Positions 60,601-64,000 of a stretch of 64,000 bases of DNA are shown in pieces. The translations under genes and the position numbers were made by a program. The stretch spans positions 242,707 through 306,706 of the forward strand of contig CAADRB010000030.1 of assembly GCA_900708905.1 (NCBI GenBank), in the 5' to 3' direction. How positions within the stretch are numbered: the stretch's first letter is position 1; the number at the start of each line of letters is the position of its first letter. This DNA is from Hymenolepis diminuta. Its lineage: Eukaryota; Platyhelminthes; Cestoda; Cyclophyllidea; Hymenolepididae. The notes beneath the pieces are model-generated. The model was not told where the DNA came from and did not search any database. It was given only the letters and a program-made list of their open reading frames with translations.

Positions 60601-63600
60601 ACACGTAGGAGTACTCGAAGTTCTCTGAAAGACGTTGAAGCATTGACAAGGGTTCACTGAAGTTCACCTAGAAGGAAAAAAACAAAAATATTAGAACCTG
60701 TAAGGATTTAAAGTAGCACTAATCTCGACAAGTAAAGTCAAATTAAGAGTTCGATCAAATTAGGCCTAGAAACTCCTTATGCACTAGAACAGTTTTTGAA
60801 TTAGTTGGTAGATAATAAAATACAAAGAAATGCAAATCTTTGCTCATGAAAAGCCCACATTCAGTAGAATATATCCATCAATAATCTTCAAAACTAAGAT
60901 CCAATTGATCTTATCGCTCTTAAAAGTCTACTTTTCGTGACTAACAACCTTTCACTATAAAAATGTGTAATCGACAGCCATCCGCTTCCTTATCCAATCA
61001 CCCCTATTTGCATGAACTCTAACCGATCTTCCATTTTAATCAAATTGACTAAATAATAATTATAGTAAATTTAATTCAGTACTCATCAATTTCATTTATT
61101 TGCGCACCGCATCATTCTGCGATAATTGCAAAACTGACGAACATTTGGTGTTACATTGAGCTATATAATAAGTGTAAATATTTTGTATAGCTGTAATTAA
61201 TCCACTCGATTTTTCAAGGGATTTCTTATTCAACCTTATCTCAACTTCGGCCTCAAGTATTCAAGAGTAATAAGTTGACTGTGCGTAAAGGAGATAAAAG
61301 ATGATACGTACGGGCATGGGAATCTTAGTGAGCTCTTTGCCAATACAGTTGCTAAGAAAACTCCAGAGATTGAGACTGATGTTGGGCTTGGGTGGAATGC
61401 TGGTTCGTCGTTGGACTGGCTTACGTACGGGAATTATGCGCTTCTCTGGAGCAGATCTGCTCGGTCCCGCATAGGAAGACGAACCAGTTTCCTTTGGTGA
61501 TCGTCTGAAATTAAATAGAAAAAGGGGGTTGCATAAAAGGTGATACTATCGTTCGAAGGAAGCATTAAAGATATGTAAATTGAAGGCACGTATTAAAAAT
61601 AAATTGTGAAATACAAAAGCGATCGGAGAAAAGGATGACGGTAGTTTAAATGAAATACAAAGTAACATAATTTAAATGTGAAAAGAATCGCATCTTTTCA
61701 GTCTCTTCTCAGCTAGAAGCTTCTAATCCTACTCAGAGAAAAACTATACTGAATTTGATCCCCGGACATAGTCAACAGTTCATTCATAGGCCAAATAACA
61801 GGGAAAGATTTTCATCAAATTAATTGAGTGAACACGATCATTGATTGATAATGGTATAAAAGGGTTAATAATAGCACTCGTAGTAATGCTAACAATTATA
61901 CCAAACGCCAGACTCAAAAAAACTTGTTGAGTCAACTTTTTAGGCTAAATTTTAAATTACAATCCGCGTATATAATTCACAAGCTTATAGAAATTTCCTT
62001 GCTTAAAGTTTATCGAGGAAAAAATATTTAAGAGCTTCCGATTGATAGATTAACATCAATCAGTGCGGTCGATTATATAATTGATCAATATAAATTGATA
62101 TCGATTAAATTTACATGTTATGGTAGACAAAAACGTGAGATTATATAATTAACATATCAAACAATCATTTAGCAACTAGGGTCCTAAAAGGTAACTTAAT
62201 TCAAAAATTAACAGTTTGAAAATCAAATAAAGCAAATGTTTGACTTGGAGACCATATGAAATGTAACCGATCTAATGCTGCGATTTCGTTATAAACTTGC
62301 AAAACAAAACGAAATCTCGCTGCTAATCAGCAAAGAATGCAATCATCGATACCAAAAGGTAAACAAAATAAAATGGAACGGAGATAGACACCACAAGTAA
62401 AAAATTGTGATCTCTCGGTAAAAAAGCGCTTACTTGGACTTGAAATGAAGCCTGCGTCGCGGCATATGCAGGAGGATAAGAAGGTAAGTACTAATTTATA
62501 CACGCAAAATCATGCAGGACCATGTGAGGCTCTGTTTTTTTTCTCAACTGATTCGTTTATTTAACGGTAAATATGTATTAAATAGTTAGATGAACATGAA
62601 ACACAAACATCACGTGTTGATATAAGGCTTGCTATTTAAAGCGCACCCGATAAAAAGACCCACCTGTATCCATTCTGAATGGTTGCTCTTGAAACATTTC
62701 AGATAAGAGTTTCGAGATATTTTCTCCCACTCCCAAAGCGATTACTGAAAGGGTTTGGGAATTATTCTTTCAAGAATACATCTAAGAAGTTAATTAGTAT
62801 TATTTGCATCATTAAGCATCAGCTGCACTTAAACGTACAAGCAACCAATGTACCACCAACTCCTGTCAAATAATTGATCGATTAAGAGAGGAAAGTCATA
62901 AAATTATAGTCTAAAGGAAACTATTTACTAGCACCGGTTCTTTGGTAGAGGAGTATTATCTAGGTGAAACTCGAATACTGTCATCTGTCTTAAAACAGTG
63001 CAGTTGGTCATATCATTCACAAATGAATATCGATTTTCTGACCTCTATCACGAAAATAGTGCACAATGACCGCTACAATGACTAATCCTAACCATCAGAG
63101 ACCACTAAATGTGAGGTTTTCAGACGGAATTCAAAGGAACGGTTTCCTTCAATAATTATTTTAGTAGATACTGTCGGTGGCATAGTTGGAAATGGGCTTA
63201 ATATCCACTAGTGCCCGTTCAACCATTTTAATGATCAGCAATATTGGTAAGAAAAGGAGTTCCTAATGTATCAGTGTGTTTCTCTCTATCAAAGATGAAG
63301 ATTTGGAAAACTCTCCTTCAATGTGCGCCGATTGTGTAATGGTCAACACAAATGTCTACCAAGTGGGAGATCACAAGATCAATGCTCCCTGGTGCACATT
63401 CAGTGATATGAATGACCAACTACACAGGCTAATTCAGGTTGACAAAGAGGGTGGTAAAATGCAAGGTTCTCATCAGAGGGACTCTAGAATACCTATCCTC
63501 TACCCAAGTTTAGGGCTGGTAACACTTCTCACAATAAAACTTGGGCAGCTTTCTTAATGATTTTGGAAATTACTAGTAAGAGGATAAAAACAAATTCACC

Positions 63601-64000
63601 CAGCTTTTCCCCAGGCATGTTTCTGTATCACATGTGCCCGATTTTCTTGTTGTCCCTTCCCTTGATCATCCGTATCCGAGTCTTCAATATCGGACTCATA
63701 TTCCATGTTCACATCCGCTCCAACAGGAACGTCAGAAGTTTGAGATTGTCGAGCATCCACCATACCCTCTTTTTCAGCGGCTGTTTGTGACAGAGGGCCG
63801 GGGTAGGGACAAGAATTCGTGGAAGGCAGAATAACATCGAATTCGTCTGCGCCGGCGTCCTCGGCTGCATCGTAGAAATCATCCTCTTCGTCTTCAGAGG
63901 CAATGGCGCTGGAGATCCCTGGGGGACCGCTTGAACTTCCATCAGTAGTAAGTCTCACTGAATTACCGTGATTGGAGGATAATGTTGCACCCCTTGCCCG
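51679..64000 (-). CDS. OSBP: Oxysterol-binding protein (OSBP1/2 type), 3' part of gene, runs off the right edge
   Basis: Exons in transcript order: 63600-64000 (open to the edge), 62434-62451, 61312-61504, 60422-60667, 57262-57579, 53598-54060, 51679-51821. All introns are GT-AG and phases agree: 593 residues plus TAA. The first visible exon carries an acidic FFAT motif, EEDDFYDAAED (about 63855-63885), which in this family binds VAP on the ER. The lipid-binding domain then begins at LNLWSFLSNCIGKELTKIPM. It contains NFSEPLSMLQRLSENFEY, KPFNPLLNETYE, the signature EQ-VSHHPP (split by an intron), HNIIVGRLWIENSGEIDI and PTDSRLRPDQRLMEEGLWDE, and ends WKCKEKNDWSVCPDLY. Known relatives exchange sterol for PI4P at ER-Golgi contacts; the paired His of VSHHPP binds PI4P. 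The PH domain expected upstream lies outside the window. A low-complexity Ala/Ser/Gly insert precedes the last exon. Confidence 0.93.
51886..52015 (-). repeat. tRNA-like SINE copy, near full length
   Basis: Probably the clearest tRNA-like head in the window. On the minus strand, CCGGTGGCGCGGTGGTCAAC (A box) is followed by ATGTACATCTACTGACCCAC and then GAGTTCGACACC (a good B box). The tail is 'GAGAGGGGTAGCAGAAAGCAAG' plus TTTCTCATCAGG. It lies in the last OSBP intron, 64 bases from the final exon. Confidence 0.85.
53247..53545 (+). repeat. Dispersed repeat R2, copy B
   Basis: The head 'CCACCAAGCACGTTGGAAGTAG' matches copy C at all but a few bases. The middle has 'GGTCATTGTGGCTAAATGGCC', and the pyrimidine-rich tail has 'CCGTCTTTCATACAACTTATAC' and AGACCACGTCTCCTACATCATGA. 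It lies in the last OSBP intron on the strand opposite the gene. Confidence 0.7.
54147..54480 (+). repeat. Dispersed repeat R2, copy C
   Basis: Head ACACCAAGCGCGTTGGAAGTAG, tail 'CCATCTTTCGTACAATTTATAGACATTATACCCTTTCAT' and 'TTTAGATCACACTTCCTACA'. Copies B and C flank the OSBP exon at 53598-54060 in the same orientation. Confidence 0.7.
55150..55196 (-). repeat. tRNA-like SINE, head fragment
   Basis: Minus-strand 'CTCACGTCTGCGTATCAGGGTTTGAATATTGGCATCAAGG' covers the region around the B box. The rest is not recognisable. Confidence 0.45.
55802..55963 (+). repeat. tRNA-like SINE copy, near full length
   Basis: A-box region GCCGGTGGCGTAGGGGTCAA, then TGCACGTCTGC, a decayed B box 'GAAATTAATGCTC', and the body 'ATCAGTGCACATTCAGTAGTG...GACCAACCATGG'. 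The tail is AGAGAGGTGATAGAGTGAG, TTTCCCGTAAGGACAACTCC and GGGATACC. In OSBP intron 5, antisense to the gene. Confidence 0.8.
56026..56155 (+). repeat. tRNA-like SINE copy
   Basis: It follows the previous copy by about 60 bases in the same orientation. The head is 'GCGACAGCGGTAAGTGTTTAGCG', the B box CACGGTTTCAATGGC, and the body GGCGCACGTCCAGTGAGTGG-AATGGCCAGC. The tail is lost. Confidence 0.75.
57000..57070 (-). repeat. tRNA-like SINE fragment
   Basis: Minus strand: 'GTGTCACGAGATTGATGCTCATC', 'AGCGTACATCCAGTGATGTAG' and ATGGTCAAACGTAC. The B box and body are kept, the A box and tail are lost. Confidence 0.65.
57580..60421 (-). other. OSBP intron separating EQ from VSHHPP
   Basis: A 2.8-kb AT-rich intron that interrupts the family signature motif between its second and third residues. 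A weak SINE-like block may be present at about 59860-59935. No nested gene recognised. Confidence 0.7.
62434..62451 (-). other. OSBP: 18-nt candidate microexon of OSBP
   Basis: The 18 bases lie between a CGACGCAG acceptor and a GTAAGC donor, preceded by a pyrimidine tract. They join GG (end of the FFAT exon) to A CGA (start of the next exon) in frame and add six residues (L-H-F-K-S-K, with boundary codons). As 18 nt is a multiple of three and both boundaries have the same phase, skipping keeps the frame. Alternatively an ATG just upstream (MPRRRLHFKSK) could mark an alternative first exon. Confidence 0.55.
63174..63226 (+). repeat. tRNA-like SINE, head fragment
   Basis: GTCGGTGGCATAGTTGGAAATG followed by '...CACTAGTGCCCGTTC'. 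Short and diverged. Confidence 0.4.
63325..63504 (+). repeat. tRNA-like SINE copy, near full length
   Basis: Head 'GTGCGCCGATTGTGTAATGGTCAACACAAATGTCTACC', B-box-like 'CAAGATCAATGCTCC', body 'TGGTGCACATTCAGTGATATGAATGACCAAC', and tail AGAGGGTGGTAAAATGCAAG, GTTCTCATCAGAGGGACTC and AGAATACC. In the OSBP intron next to the FFAT exon. Confidence 0.8.

Overview
The window is eukaryotic, AT-rich (about one third G+C by eye) and most consistent with a flatworm (Platyhelminthes, probably a parasitic neodermatan such as a tapeworm or fluke). The reasons are very short 35-41 nt spliceosomal introns beside multi-kilobase ones, microexons, splice-acceptor-like AGs a few bases before start codons, and mariner/Tc1 relics in long AT-rich introns and spacers. 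Lineage below phylum cannot be fixed from sequence alone. Exon models were built by hand from reading frame, GT/AG sites and remembered family alignments.

Layout: 1-15.5 kb is intergenic and holds a perfect 21-bp inverted repeat at the left edge, dispersed repeats and a dead mariner element (12.8-14.2 kb, interrupted by an N gap). 15.7-42.2 kb is one complete minus-strand gene of 13 exons for the MICOS subunit MIC60/mitofilin (735 aa), with a 35-nt first intron, a frame-essential 10-nt microexon and a 13.3-kb intron that carries a Tc1/mariner relic. 44.8-46.7 kb is a minus-strand F-box/LRR-like protein gene, only 143 bp downstream of the minus-strand ribosomal protein L31 gene (46.9-47.3 kb). 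47.3-50.6 kb is spacer. 50.6-51.35 kb is a complete plus-strand MND1 gene with four introns of 35-41 nt. 51.7-64.0 kb is the 3' two thirds of a minus-strand oxysterol-binding protein gene (FFAT motif plus the whole lipid-binding domain), which runs off the right edge and ends tail-to-tail with MND1.

The genes are unrelated housekeeping or meiotic functions: crista junctions, translation, meiotic strand exchange and lipid exchange at membrane contacts. The possible functional link is transcriptional: RPL31 and the F-box gene are spaced like a polycistronic pair resolved by spliced-leader trans-splicing. At least a dozen diverged copies of one tRNA-like SINE family are scattered through introns and spacers, with two lesser repeat families. 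No CRISPR, prokaryotic operon, viral genome or toxin gene was seen.
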